A DNA stretch of 64,000 nt from CAYQLY01 sp964418605 (lineage in GTDB: Bacteria; Bacteroidota; Bacteroidia; Cytophagales; Cyclobacteriaceae), in the NCBI GenBank assembly GCA_964418605.1, contig CAYQLY010000007.1, positions 1 through 64,000 on the forward strand, given 5' to 3'. Both the position numbers and the translations under genes were made by a program. The notes beneath the pieces are model-generated. The model did not search any database. It was not told the origin of the DNA and worked only from the letters and a program-made list of their open reading frames with translations. The first letter of the stretch is position 1. Each line of letters opens with the position of its first letter. Shown one piece after another: positions 14,904-24,179 of the stretch.

Positions 14904-16130
14904 TTACATAAGCTGTTTTAAAGCAATTGTTAATCCGTGTTGGTATAGTTTATTTTTTGTTTTTTCTTTGGAATATATTTTTAATAGTGCTGCTTTTATT
15001 GTATCTGATACGTCTTGAAAAATAGCCTGATCAGTCATTTCTACATTGTCTTGCATAAGATATGCAAATACGCGAGCCATTCCACAGTTAGCTATGAAAT
15101 CAGGAATTAAGGCTATTTGTTGATCGACCCATTCGGCTGTTGGTCCATAAAAAATTTCTTTGTCTTCGAAGGGCACATTGGCTCCACAGCTAATAACTTC
15201 TAAACCATTTTTAATTAGAGAGGCTATTTGTTCCTGTCTGACTATTCGAGATGCTGCTGCAGGAATAAATAGTTCTGCGGGAATCTTCCAAATCTTTTCA
15301 TTGGCTTCATTAAAAGGAATAAGTGATGTATCGCGAAGTGTGTTTTTATCTTTTGTTAAAAAAAGTTCTCTTACCTTTTCAAAAGATAAACCATGTTCAT
15401 CAATAAGCCCTCCCGCTTGATCAATAATCCCCACCAGCTTCACACCCATTTTTGCTAAATAAAATCCGGCAGCTGAGGCCACATTTCCCCATCCTTGTAT
15501 GATGGCTTTTTTTCCTTTCAGCTGTTCTCCCCAAATAGCATAATAATGTTTGACTGATTCCGCTACGCCATACCCTGTAATTAAATCGGCAACTGTATAT
15601 TTTTGAGAAAGAGATGGTGAAAAAACCTCATCTTCTATAACCTTAGAAACGCCATAACGTAATTGACCGATTTTATTAATTTTTTGTGATTCTGTAGCGC
15701 GGTAGAATCCGTTAACCACTCCTTCCTGTGGATGCCATAATCCTAATTCTTCTGTGATAGGAATGACTTCATGGATTTCATCGATATGTAAATCGCCCCC
15801 GGTTCCATAATAGTTTTTTAATAATGGAATAACTGCTTTATACCATCTTTTTAAAACGTCTGTTTTGCGTGGATCATGGGGATCAAAATTAATACCTGAT
15901 TTAGCTCCTCCAATTGATGGACCAGATACTGTGAATTTAACTTCCATGGTTTTAGCTAATGATTCCACTTCTCGTCTATCTAATCCTTTACGCATTCGCG
16001 TACCGCCTCCTGCTGCGCCACCTCGTAATGAATTTATAACTATCCATCCCTCTGCTTCTGATTCTGCATCCTTCCATTCAAAGACGATCTCGGGTTTTTT
16101 AGTTTCAAATTGGTGTATTAATTCTTTCAT
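14904..16130 (-). CDS. Glu/Leu/Phe/Val family amino-acid dehydrogenase, 408 aa
   Basis: The dimerisation/substrate domain shows the family stretch GGAAGGGTRMRKGL (37-50) and the catalytic lysine region GPSIGGAKSGINFDP with K77 (numbered from the first Met). The NAD(P)-binding Rossmann domain begins near GWGNVASAAGFYLAKMG. The enzyme reversibly deaminates an L-amino acid to its 2-oxo acid with NAD(P)+. Length and the GGAAGG/GTGGDLHIDE features fit the short bacterial branch that includes leucine and glutamate dehydrogenases; the exact substrate cannot be fixed by eye. It lies downstream of anmK by 12 bases, on the same strand. Confidence 0.9.
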   Translation of the reverse strand: MKELIHQFETKKPEIVFEWKDAESEAEGWIVINSLRGGAAGGGTRMRKGLDRREVESLAKTMEVKFTVSGPSIGGAKSGINFDPHDPRKTDVLKRWYKAVIPLLKNYYGTGGDLHIDEIHEVIPITEELGLWHPQEGVVNGFYRATESQKINKIGQLRYGVSKVIEDEVFSPSLSQKYTVADLITGYGVAESVKHYYAIWGEQLKGKKAIIQGWGNVASAAGFYLAKMGVKLVGIIDQAGGLIDEHGLSFEKVRELFLTKDKNTLRDTSLIPFNEANEKIWKIPAELFIPAAASRIVRQEQIASLIKNGLEVISCGANVPFEDKEIFYGPTAEWVDQQIALIPDFIANCGMARVFAYLMQDNVEMTDQAIFQDVSDTIKAALLKIYSKEKTKNKLYQHGLTIALKQLM

Positions 16131-16142
16131 CAGTCAAATTAT

Positions 16143-17249
16143 TTATACTCCAAATATAACACCACCACAACAATCTATGGATGCACCTGTTACACTACTA
16201 AGACAATTTATTTCATCTCTTACCCTTAACACACCCAAAAAAGCAAAGACTAGTGCTTCCTTAAAATCCACAATAGACTTAGTAGGAGTGAAAAAATGTA
16301 TGTTTGAATGTAGGTATTGAGGAGCTAATTCATTCCATAGAAATGTATTCCAAGCGCCACCTCCTGTTATTAGAATAGAATATATTTTATTTTTTTGCTG
16401 TGACAGTTTATTCACAATCTTGGCGATCTGAAAAATAATATGGTGGCAATAGGTATGTAGTTTGTCATGAATAGGTATAGTATATGAATCAATAATGGGT
16501 AGAAAGTGGCGTTCAATGTATTCTCTGCCTAATGATTTAGGTGATGGTAGCTTATAATAAGCGATAGCATTTAATTCATTCAGCATCTTTTGATTTAGTG
16601 TTCCACTTTTTGCTAATTCTCCATTTTTATCATATTCTTTATTAATTTGTTGTGCGAGATAGTTTAAAATAAAATTAGCAGGGCAAATATCAAATGCTGT
16701 TCGTTTGTTTTGAATAGAATGTGATATGTTAGCAATTCCGCCAATATTTAAACAATACTCATATTCTCCAAATAATAACTCATCACCGATAGGTACAAGT
16801 GGTGCGCCATGTCCTCCTAAAGCCATGTCTGTCACACGAAAATCGGCAATGGTTGGTATGTCAGTCACTGCATAAATAGAGGCTCCATGACCTAATTGAC
16901 AGGTTAGTTTTTTTTCCGGTTGATGAAAGATGGTGTGCCCATGTGATGAAATATAATCTGGATTTAGATTGTATTTCTTACAAAAAAATTGGATTTGTTG
17001 GCCGATAAATGTACCGTATGAGCGATCTAATTCTAAAAAATGTTCCAAGTTTTCTTTATGAGCATGTTTCAGTTTATTTTTCCAATGAAAATCATATGGT
17101 ATGGTTTCAGCGTAGGGTATATTAAATTTCCATTTTTCATTTAAATAGGTAAATTCGCTATAGGCTATATCCAATCCATCTAAAGAAGTGCCAGACATAA
17201 TACCTACAATGTTGTATTGTTTTTGATCGGGATGTAGCATAGTAGTCAA
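16143..17249 (-). CDS. anmK: anhydro-N-acetylmuramic acid kinase, 368 aa
   Basis: The ATP-binding signature GIMSGTSLDGLDIAY is near residue 16, followed by SSHGHTIFHQP, DFRVTDMALGGHGAPLVPIGD and the central NIGGIANIS motif, all diagnostic of AnmK. The C-terminal ITGGGAWN is the second nucleotide-binding loop. The enzyme phosphorylates and cleaves 1,6-anhydro-MurNAc to MurNAc-6-phosphate, recycling peptidoglycan in the cytoplasm. Length is standard. It is separated by 12 bases from the downstream dehydrogenase gene and is divergent from the aminopeptidase gene across a 94-base gap. Confidence 0.96.
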   Translation of the reverse strand: MTTMLHPDQKQYNIVGIMSGTSLDGLDIAYSEFTYLNEKWKFNIPYAETIPYDFHWKNKLKHAHKENLEHFLELDRSYGTFIGQQIQFFCKKYNLNPDYISSHGHTIFHQPEKKLTCQLGHGASIYAVTDIPTIADFRVTDMALGGHGAPLVPIGDELLFGEYEYCLNIGGIANISHSIQNKRTAFDICPANFILNYLAQQINKEYDKNGELAKSGTLNQKMLNELNAIAYYKLPSPKSLGREYIERHFLPIIDSYTIPIHDKLHTYCHHIIFQIAKIVNKLSQQKNKIYSILITGGGAWNTFLWNELAPQYLHSNIHFFTPTKSIVDFKEALVFAFLGVLRVRDEINCLSSVTGASIDCCGGVIFGV

Positions 17250-17343
17250 TTATTAATAGTGCAATTTACTATAAAATAAAAAACGGATGCTGTAATTAAT
17301 CGATCTATTATAAATTAAAAAAAATAATTTTCTAAATTTAGGC

Positions 17344-18633
17344 ATGAAACATACGATATCTTCTTCTCTTTTTAGTGAAAATCGAAAGCGTTTAGCAATA
17401 CAGTTAAAACCGAGTTCCATTGCTGTATGTCATTCTAATGATACAATGCCTACAAGTGCTGACGGGACTATGCGTTTTGTTCAAAATACAGATTTGTTTT
17501 ACTTGACTGGTATACATCAAGAAGAAACCATTCTTCTTCTTTTTCCGGATGCACGCGAGGCTAGGTATAAAGAAGTACTTTTTCTTCGTGAAACGAGCGA
17601 ACTTATTGCTACGTGGGAAGGAAAAAAATTGACTAAAGAAGAAGCCTGTACTATTTCTGGAATTCAAACGATTTATTGGACATCTGAGTTTTTATCCATT
17701 TTTCGTCAATTGGTATTTGATTCTGATCATATTTATTTAAACACTAATGAACATAGACGAGCCATTGTTGAAGTTGAAACGCGGGATGCTCGGTTTGTGA
17801 CTTATTGTAAAGAACAATATCCGTTACACAGTTATCATCGCTTAGCTCCTTTTATGCATCGTTTACGAGCCATTAAATCAGCAGAAGAAATTCGTTTAAT
17901 GCAACAAGCTTGTGACTTAACTGAAAAAGGATTTCGACGTGCTCTTAAGTTTATAAAACCAGGTGTTAATGAACGTGAGATTGTTGCAGAGTATGCACAT
18001 GAGTTTATACGGCACCATGGTGATTTTGCTGACTACCAGCCTATCATTGCGTCCGGTGCAAATGCTTGTGTATTGCATTATCATGACAATGATCAAGTAT
18101 GTAAAGATGGTGACCTGGTGTTGATGGATGTTGGAGCAGGTTATTGCTATTATAATGCAGATATGACACGTGTTGTTCCTGTCAATGGACGATTTTCAAA
18201 AAGACAAAAGGAGGTTTATAATGCCGTGTTGAGGGTAATGAAAACGATAACGCAGGCTATGATACCAGGAAAATATTGGAAAGACTTGCAACTTGAAACT
18301 GAAAAATGTGTTGAAAAAGAACTTGTCGATTTGGGTTTGTTGTCATTGGATGCAATTAAAAAACAGGATGGTCAAACTCCTGCTTTTAAAAAATATTTTA
18401 TGCATGGTGTTGCACATTTTTTAGGACTGAATGTGCATGATGTAGGTTTTTTTCATGAACCTCTTCAAGCCGGAACAGTATTAACATGTGAGCCTGGTAT
18501 TTATATTAAAGAAGAAGGTATTGGCATTCGACTTGAAAATAATATTCTTATTACTGAAAAAGGGCCTCTTGATTTGATGAAACATATTCCTATTGAACCA
18601 GATGAAATTGAGGATATTATGAATAGAAAGTAA
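17344..18633 (+). CDS. pepP: Xaa-Pro aminopeptidase (aminopeptidase P), 429 aa
   Basis: An N-terminal AMP_N domain (about 1-150, with FYLTGIHQEETILLLFP) is followed by the M24 pita-bread fold. Metal ligands are recognisable: Asp in VLMDVGAGY, Asp in YNADMTR, His in HGVAHFLGLNVHDVG, Glu in LTCEPGIY and Glu in GIRLENNILIT. The enzyme removes N-terminal residues preceding proline, in the cytoplasm. Length is typical of bacterial PepP (430-440). An AT-rich 94-base gap upstream contains TAAATTTA just before the ATG, close to but not matching the -7 consensus. Confidence 0.95.
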   Translation: MKHTISSSLFSENRKRLAIQLKPSSIAVCHSNDTMPTSADGTMRFVQNTDLFYLTGIHQEETILLLFPDAREARYKEVLFLRETSELIATWEGKKLTKEEACTISGIQTIYWTSEFLSIFRQLVFDSDHIYLNTNEHRRAIVEVETRDARFVTYCKEQYPLHSYHRLAPFMHRLRAIKSAEEIRLMQQACDLTEKGFRRALKFIKPGVNEREIVAEYAHEFIRHHGDFADYQPIIASGANACVLHYHDNDQVCKDGDLVLMDVGAGYCYYNADMTRVVPVNGRFSKRQKEVYNAVLRVMKTITQAMIPGKYWKDLQLETEKCVEKELVDLGLLSLDAIKKQDGQTPAFKKYFMHGVAHFLGLNVHDVGFFHEPLQAGTVLTCEPGIYIKEEGIGIRLENNILITEKGPLDLMKHIPIEPDEIEDIMNRK

Positions 18634-18679
18634 AAATAAGTTTTTTTTAAAGTAGGTCATATCCTAAAATTACATATCG

Positions 18680-19189
18680 ATGGAAATAATTGTTATTGAT
18701 CAGTTGTGTTTGAATTTTAAACAAGTTGTTGATGTCGATACTAAAATGTTAACTCATGAATGGTATGCTAAAGGCATATTCAATGATCTAGAACTAGAAT
18801 TTAGTTTTAATGAGTTTTTATTTAAAAAACTAGAAACGGATGAAATTATAATAGATTGGGAGGTAATCAGAGCTATATTAAAAAATAGTATAACAAACTT
18901 AGACTCTCTAATTAAACAATCTGAAAACGTCCTTAGATCATTATATAAAGAAGTTTTTAAATCCGGAGAAAAAGATTTTGATAGTAAATTAATATATTTT
19001 TCCCTTTTAGGATTAAATATATCTTTAATTTCAAAAAATAAATATTTTGATGATTATCAATTTGATTTAATATTTCTGTTAGAAAGTGAAATAGATCATC
19101 TTCGTGATACTTATTTTACATACTATTCGACATTTCGAAATTTGGGCTCTACATTGGTTATAACCGGTGTGCGTAGAGAAGAAGCATGA
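18680..19189 (+). CDS. hypothetical protein upstream of endonuclease V-like gene, 169 aa
   Basis: No family recognised. It is an acidic, largely helical, soluble protein (long helix candidates at about residues 60-95 and 135-155), with no signal peptide or membrane span. Its stop overlaps the start of the endonuclease V-like gene (ATGA at 19186-19189), which indicates cotranslation and a possible functional link. The reading frame is very AT-rich, more than its neighbours. The start at ATG 18680 follows a short gap from pepP; nothing else in that gap suggests an earlier start. Confidence 0.7.
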   Translation: MEIIVIDQLCLNFKQVVDVDTKMLTHEWYAKGIFNDLELEFSFNEFLFKKLETDEIIIDWEVIRAILKNSITNLDSLIKQSENVLRSLYKEVFKSGEKDFDSKLIYFSLLGLNISLISKNKYFDDYQFDLIFLLESEIDHLRDTYFTYYSTFRNLGSTLVITGVRREEA

Positions 19190-19698
19190 TTCTCGCTTTT
19201 GATACATATTATTTTCAGGATAAGGCTAAGACTGTTTGTTTACAATTTGAAACATGGGAAGATAAGCAGTCCTATAAAATTTATACTGAAACAGCAGATA
19301 AAGTAGAAGAATATACATCAGGAGAATTTTATAAAAGAGAGTTGCCTTGTATTTTAAGCTTAATAGATAAGATCGAAATTCATAAAATTGAAGCAATTGT
19401 TGTTGATGGTTTTGTGATTTTAGATGATGAAAAAAAACCAGGATTAGGTGCGTTTCTATACACAAGATTAGAGGAAAAAATTCCAATTATTGGAGTCGCA
19501 AAAAATAATTTTCTAAAAATAAAAAAAGAAAAACGTAAAGTGTATAGAGGTATAAGTAAGAAGCCATTATATGTCACATCTATTGGTATTAATGTTGATA
19601 TTGCTGCTGAAAAAATTAAAAGTATGGATGGGGAATTTAGAATGCCAACTTTATTAAAGCAATTAGATAGATTAACAAAAGAAAATAACCACATCTAA
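19186..19698 (+). CDS. endonuclease V-like protein, short form, 170 aa
   Basis: It shows the order of endonuclease V motifs: an N-terminal strand with an acidic residue (ILAFDTYYF, D at 6), a central VVDGFVILDDEKKPGLGAFLY segment corresponding to the family's VDGxGxxHPRxxGLAxHLG, and IIGVAKNNF with the conserved Lys that follows PTIGVAK. Endonuclease V nicks DNA near deaminated adenine (inosine), and in some lineages RNA. It is shorter than the usual 210-230 residues, and the C-terminal region with the last acidic/His ligands is not obvious, so activity is uncertain. It is coupled to the 169-aa gene upstream and overlaps the convergent gene by four bases. Confidence 0.6.
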   Translation: MILAFDTYYFQDKAKTVCLQFETWEDKQSYKIYTETADKVEEYTSGEFYKRELPCILSLIDKIEIHKIEAIVVDGFVILDDEKKPGLGAFLYTRLEEKIPIIGVAKNNFLKIKKEKRKVYRGISKKPLYVTSIGINVDIAAEKIKSMDGEFRMPTLLKQLDRLTKENNHI

Positions 19699-22538
19699 AA
19701 TCCAAAACTTAACAATAAGAAATCCCAGAAAGCAGCTTGGGTATCGGGTACGTAGGTGAATCGTGCACCCAAGTCGATATTGGTAGCTAGCAAACGAAAT
19801 ACATTAATATCTGTTGTTAGCTCAACCCCCATGGAGCTGAATGTTGTTTTCTTATCTGTGTTATCCCAACCCATGCTATAGTCGTAAAACAAATTGGCTT
19901 TTACACGTTGAATATTAACCAGTGGACCGATGGCAATATCCGGATAAAATAAGGGTAGCCGATACTCGATAGATGCGTTCGAAAAATATGTATATGATTT
20001 ATAAGTATCTCCGCGTGGTATAAATAATGGTGTTGAAAAGGCATAATTATCAATAGTTTGTTTTTGATAGCCTCCGCGTATTTGCAGAGAGTGATGTTTG
20101 CCAAGACCCGGGAAAAATAAATTTCCTTCAATCGCAAGTCGATCGCTTTTATAATTGCCGCCGAGTGGTGTATGATTGTACATTATAAAAAGAGATTGTC
20201 CCCATCGACTTTGTATATCACGTTTGCTTATTTTTAATAATCGACTGTATGAAATAAAATACTGTAAACTTCTTAAACCTCCATTTCCAGCTTGTGAGAT
20301 ATAGCGCACAGGAAATTCATAATTGGAAACTTGTGTAATATTAATCCGCGTGCTGAATTTTAAGTATTGATAATATTTCGATCGGGTGAGGTTAAGTGGG
20401 AGTGATAATCCAATAAACCCTGTTTTTTCTTTCCAAGAAATCAATGTATCATTGTTTCTATAGTTTAATGTTGTTAAACGTGTTCCACTCTGATAACCTG
20501 CATCAATTATAGAATATAATCCTTGATAAGAGGCTTCTGCTGCAAATCCATTTGTTTTTTCATTCGCATTTCTTGTATAACCAACGCGTGTGTAGAGTGT
20601 TTGAAGAATATCTATTGATTGAAGATAGATTCCAAGATTACGACTGGTCCCGTCTATATAAGGGCCCCATCCAAATGGGTTAATTAAATGATTGATGCGT
20701 TTGTATTTTTTAACATCATATATTTGCTGAGGTGTATGTTGTAGTAATTGAGTATTTGCTGTTTTGTTTAATGTATCTTTTTCGTAATAATGTACCGTTC
20801 GATTTTCTACCTGTTCGATTGGAGTCCAATGTGTTGGGTCTAATTCCATTTTTTCTAAATCCATTCCTGAAATAGAAAAATTATTAAAGTAGATGTGTTT
20901 TCCATCATTTGAAATAGCTGGATTGTACGCGCCATATTTTTTGGATGTAACTTGGAATCGACGATGTGTTAAGGTGTCTAATACATAAATATTATCTATT
21001 CCATTATAGGGAGAATTAAAAAATATATAGTTTTTGTATGCCACGGGATGACCTATATTCTCATAAGAAAACGCTGTCAGATTAAAACTTTGTTCTGTTT
21101 GAGTGTTAATTAAAGTGATAGCTTTTCCTTTATCGGTTAATGCTATAGCTACGATGTGTTTATTGTCAGCCATCCATCGGGGCATAACGTAAAAACAATT
21201 CGTTGAATTTGTTAATCGTCTAATCACGTTGCCTGACTGTGCATCAAGCACAACTAGTGCATGTTTATTGTTTTCGTTTGTTTCGACTGTAACAATAGAA
21301 TTTCCATTTGGAGAAATAGCTGCACCATTGAAACGTGATTTTTCAGTAAGCTGTTTTGTTTTGTGAGTTTTTATATCATGCCGTTTGATAACCGAATACC
21401 ATTTATTACCCCATCGCTGGTCTGGTATAAACTCATTCCAAACGATAATATCATGAGCAATAGAAAGCATGCCGCTTTCATTGTGAAGTCCAAGTGTAAC
21501 TAATTTTTTTTCATTTCCTATGGAATCGACGGCTATAAATGTGGCAATATCACTTAATCCTGATTTTTCTACTACAACACGCCCGTCCGAAAGAGTTTGC
21601 GGATGTTCATAGTTTGTAAAGATAGTTGTTTTGCGTTTTGTAATTTTTATTGAGGGCGTAATAACAAGTTGATCAATCTGTTTTCTCCACAGTGAGTCCA
21701 ATTCTTGCGTCATTTTATTATAGGTTGGCACTAAATAATGCCCTGTGTATTTTTTAATGGCTTTGGAGAATGTAAAGGGCATATATGATCGGCGGAATGC
21801 CCTTTCAGTAACCTTATCCCAAATAGTATCACCATATGATCGGCGTAAATAGGATGTCATAAAATAACCGGTCACATAATGATTAGGTATAAAATCTTTA
21901 AAGGATCTTAAATATTGTTTGTGGTAATTCCAACGTCCACGCTCAAGAAGCTGTGTTCTGAATACGAGATCAAAAAAAGGCATTCGTCCACGTCCACTTT
22001 CAGAGAATAGGGTTTCTGAGTATACCGCATCTCCTTCCCAAAACCATTCCGGTGCAGCTAAATAAGACATAACAGCCCATCCGCCTTGTCCAAATAAATA
22101 GTATGCTAGTTTTGTAAAACCAGTTAATGACTTATCATATTGCACAACATGACGAAACTCGTGTGTACAAAGTAAATTCAGCCATGAATTAGTTCCTAGT
22201 GAATTATAATCTTGTGGAGGCGTAGTATAAAATTCAGAATACCGAGGAGCTAATCGAACATAAGCGTTTGGAATAGTATTTTGATTTTGAAAAATAACAG
22301 AAATTTTGCGTGGCTGTTTACCAAGGTTATTTGATATGGGTGTGTAGATGTGTTCAAGTGTATTAGCCATTTGTTGAGCTGTAGAATCAAAGCCATTAGG
22401 ATATACCAATCGAAAATGAGGCGTATTGATTTGATTCCATTTAATAGATAAAGGAGTTTGATTCAGTTCTACCAGCTGAGCATATGTTGTGTTTTTTATA
22501 GACAGTAATAGGACTAAAAAAATAAGAGATTGTTTCAT
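19695..22538 (-). CDS. large exported protein: HExxH metalloprotease-like domain, TolB-like propeller, C-terminal barrel, 947 aa
   Basis: The signal peptide is MKQSLIFLVLLLSIKNTTYAQ. A gluzincin-like zinc motif H126-E127-F-R-H130 is followed about 40 residues later by FWEGDAVYSE, which can supply the third ligand, as in peptidase MA-like domains. The middle (about 310-600) is built of repeated beta-propeller blades of the TolB/WD40-like type (SGLSDIATFIAV, AISPNGNSIVTVE, AISNDGKHIYFNN). The last 300 residues resemble an outer-membrane surface-antigen-like barrel (LNLTRSKYYQYLKFSTRINI ... LAIEGNLFFPGLGKHHSLQI, in pieces). The combination suggests an outer-membrane-anchored protease or assembly factor. 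It stands alone on its strand, 28 bases downstream of fbp. Confidence 0.72.
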   Translation of the reverse strand: MKQSLIFLVLLLSIKNTTYAQLVELNQTPLSIKWNQINTPHFRLVYPNGFDSTAQQMANTLEHIYTPISNNLGKQPRKISVIFQNQNTIPNAYVRLAPRYSEFYTTPPQDYNSLGTNSWLNLLCTHEFRHVVQYDKSLTGFTKLAYYLFGQGGWAVMSYLAAPEWFWEGDAVYSETLFSESGRGRMPFFDLVFRTQLLERGRWNYHKQYLRSFKDFIPNHYVTGYFMTSYLRRSYGDTIWDKVTERAFRRSYMPFTFSKAIKKYTGHYLVPTYNKMTQELDSLWRKQIDQLVITPSIKITKRKTTIFTNYEHPQTLSDGRVVVEKSGLSDIATFIAVDSIGNEKKLVTLGLHNESGMLSIAHDIIVWNEFIPDQRWGNKWYSVIKRHDIKTHKTKQLTEKSRFNGAAISPNGNSIVTVETNENNKHALVVLDAQSGNVIRRLTNSTNCFYVMPRWMADNKHIVAIALTDKGKAITLINTQTEQSFNLTAFSYENIGHPVAYKNYIFFNSPYNGIDNIYVLDTLTHRRFQVTSKKYGAYNPAISNDGKHIYFNNFSISGMDLEKMELDPTHWTPIEQVENRTVHYYEKDTLNKTANTQLLQHTPQQIYDVKKYKRINHLINPFGWGPYIDGTSRNLGIYLQSIDILQTLYTRVGYTRNANEKTNGFAAEASYQGLYSIIDAGYQSGTRLTTLNYRNNDTLISWKEKTGFIGLSLPLNLTRSKYYQYLKFSTRINITQVSNYEFPVRYISQAGNGGLRSLQYFISYSRLLKISKRDIQSRWGQSLFIMYNHTPLGGNYKSDRLAIEGNLFFPGLGKHHSLQIRGGYQKQTIDNYAFSTPLFIPRGDTYKSYTYFSNASIEYRLPLFYPDIAIGPLVNIQRVKANLFYDYSMGWDNTDKKTTFSSMGVELTTDINVFRLLATNIDLGARFTYVPDTQAAFWDFLLLSFGF

Positions 22539-22566
22539 GGCTAAATTATAAAGTTAACAGGATGGG

Positions 22567-23577
22567 TTATATTTTTATATGAATATGATCGTGAGCTATC
22601 TTTTCTGCTTGGTTGATCATTTCTGTTGAACCAATAAATAAGGGGGTTCGCTGATGTAATTCTTCAGGTTGTATTTCTAAGATACGTTGGGTGCCATTGG
22701 ATGCTTTTCCACCAGCTTGCTCTACAATAAAAGCCAATGGATAACATTCGTATAATAATCTTAACTTTCCTTTAGGGTCTTTGGCTGTGGCCGGGTAGAT
22801 ATATATTCCTCCTTTTAATAAGTTGCGATGAAAATCAGCTACCAGTGAACCGATATATCGACCTGTATATTTTTTTTCTTTACAATAGTCTAAGTAAGCT
22901 TTAACAGATGTTGGAAATGAATGCGAACCTCCTTCATTACATGAATAGATAGTTCCAGTCTGTGGAGTTTTAATAGTGGCGTGGGAGAGAAAAAATTCAC
23001 CTAAGGTATTATCATACGTAAAGCCATTAACGCCTTTACCTGTGGTGTAAACGAGTATAGTGGAGGATCCGTACACAATATAACCTGCTGCAACTTGTTT
23101 GGTACCTATTTGTAATACATCTTCACGTGTGACAGGCTTTCCAACAGGAGATATTCGGCGATAGATAGAAAATATAGTACCAATTGAAACATTGACATCA
23201 ATATTCGAAGATCCATCTAATGGATCTAATGCTACAACATACTTTCCATTGTAGTTTCCTGTATCAATGATATGTTCATCTTCTTCAGAGATAATGCCAC
23301 AGACCTCACCGCCATTTTTTAAAGCTCGAATGAATCGGATATTAGAGATAACATCTAATTTTTGTTGTTCCTCGCCCTGTATGTTTTGCATACCGTAAGA
23401 GCCAATAGCGCCTGCTAATCCAGCTCGATTGATTTCGCGGATTACAATCTTCGCCGCCAGCCCGATATCACGCAAAAGTTGTGATAACTCCCCTTTGGCA
23501 TATGGAAAATCCTCTTGATTACGGGATATGAATCGATCTAAGGTTGTTCCTACTGGTATAGCAATTTTTTCTTCCAT
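22567..23577 (-). CDS. fbp: fructose-1,6-bisphosphatase class I, 336 aa
   Basis: Family signatures are ALDPLDGSSNIDVNVSIGT (metal- and phosphate-binding loop), CGIISEEDEH and, near the C-terminus, GIYIYPATAKDPKGKLRLLYE with PLAFIVEQAGG. It hydrolyses fructose-1,6-bisphosphate to fructose-6-phosphate in gluconeogenesis, in the cytoplasm, with Mg2+. The length (332-340) is standard and both substrate-binding halves are intact. It is on the minus strand, 119 bases after rplS, with the rplS terminator in the gap, so it has its own promoter there. Confidence 0.97.
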   Translation of the reverse strand: MEEKIAIPVGTTLDRFISRNQEDFPYAKGELSQLLRDIGLAAKIVIREINRAGLAGAIGSYGMQNIQGEEQQKLDVISNIRFIRALKNGGEVCGIISEEDEHIIDTGNYNGKYVVALDPLDGSSNIDVNVSIGTIFSIYRRISPVGKPVTREDVLQIGTKQVAAGYIVYGSSTILVYTTGKGVNGFTYDNTLGEFFLSHATIKTPQTGTIYSCNEGGSHSFPTSVKAYLDYCKEKKYTGRYIGSLVADFHRNLLKGGIYIYPATAKDPKGKLRLLYECYPLAFIVEQAGGKASNGTQRILEIQPEELHQRTPLFIGSTEMINQAEKIAHDHIHIKI

Positions 23578-23640
23578 GTTGACTTATGGTATAACCTAAT
23601 TTGCACTAAAATTACTTTTTTTATTTTATAAAATAAAAAA

Positions 23641-23664
23641 AGAGCTTGTAAGTCTACAAGCTCT
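23641..23664 (-). terminator. intrinsic terminator of rplS
   Basis: A 10-bp perfect stem AGAGCTTGTA/TACAAGCTCT (23641-23650 with 23655-23664, loop AGTC) is flanked by an A-run on the left and T-run on the right, so it has a U-tract in both directions. It is placed 32 bases past the rplS stop. Confidence 0.88.
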
Positions 23665-23695
23665 TTTTTTATATAAATAATACCTCAAAAATAGA

Positions 23696-24082
23696 TTATT
23701 TTTCTAAAGAAGTAGTTTCGCTCCCTTTCATGATTTTTTCCTTAATACGAGCTGCTTTACCAGATTTATTTCGCAAATAATAAAGTCGAGCACGTCGCAC
23801 TTGTCCTTTTTTTACAGCTTCAATTTTTTCTATACTTGGTGAAATAATTGGAAATACACGCTCTACACCTACACCATGCGATACTTTTCGTACTGTAATC
23901 GTTTCTCCATTAGTTCCTTTGTTCTTGATCTGTATCACTATACCTTGGTATTGCTGGATTCGCTCTTTTTCTCCTTCTCTGATTTTAACGTATACGTTAA
24001 TCGTATCTCCTGATTTAAAAGAAGGAAATTTAGATCTAATATCAGTATATTGTTTCTCCGCTACTTTTATTAATGGATGCAT
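23696..24082 (-). CDS. rplS: 50S ribosomal protein L19, 128 aa
   Basis: It contains the L19 hallmarks: FKSGDTINVYVKIREGEKER near residues 18-40, then IQQYQGIVIQIKNKG, TITVRKVSHGVGVERVFP and the C-terminal VRRARLYYLRNKSGKAARIKE. It is part of the large ribosomal subunit at the subunit interface. A short C-terminal extension (about ten residues past the usual end) is common in Bacteroidota. A consensus promoter sits directly upstream (24106-24136) and a strong terminator downstream, so it is transcribed as a single gene. Confidence 0.98.
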   Translation of the reverse strand: MHPLIKVAEKQYTDIRSKFPSFKSGDTINVYVKIREGEKERIQQYQGIVIQIKNKGTNGETITVRKVSHGVGVERVFPIISPSIEKIEAVKKGQVRRARLYYLRNKSGKAARIKEKIMKGSETTSLEK

Positions 24083-24105
24083 ACCGCTCTATTTTTTTAA
24101 GGACA

Positions 24106-24136
24106 CAAAGATAGGAAAATTTTTTGTTTTTAACAA
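24106..24136 (-). promoter_or_regulatory. predicted promoter of rplS
   Basis: On the minus strand: TTG (24136-24134), 20 bases, TATCTTTG (24113-24106). This matches the Bacteroidota primary sigma consensus TTG-N19..20-TAnnTTTG. The -7 box is 24 bases from the rplS start codon. Confidence 0.75.
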
Positions 24137-24179
24137 TGTACTTGCTATACAAATCATCAAAATGATACGAGTTGGATAT

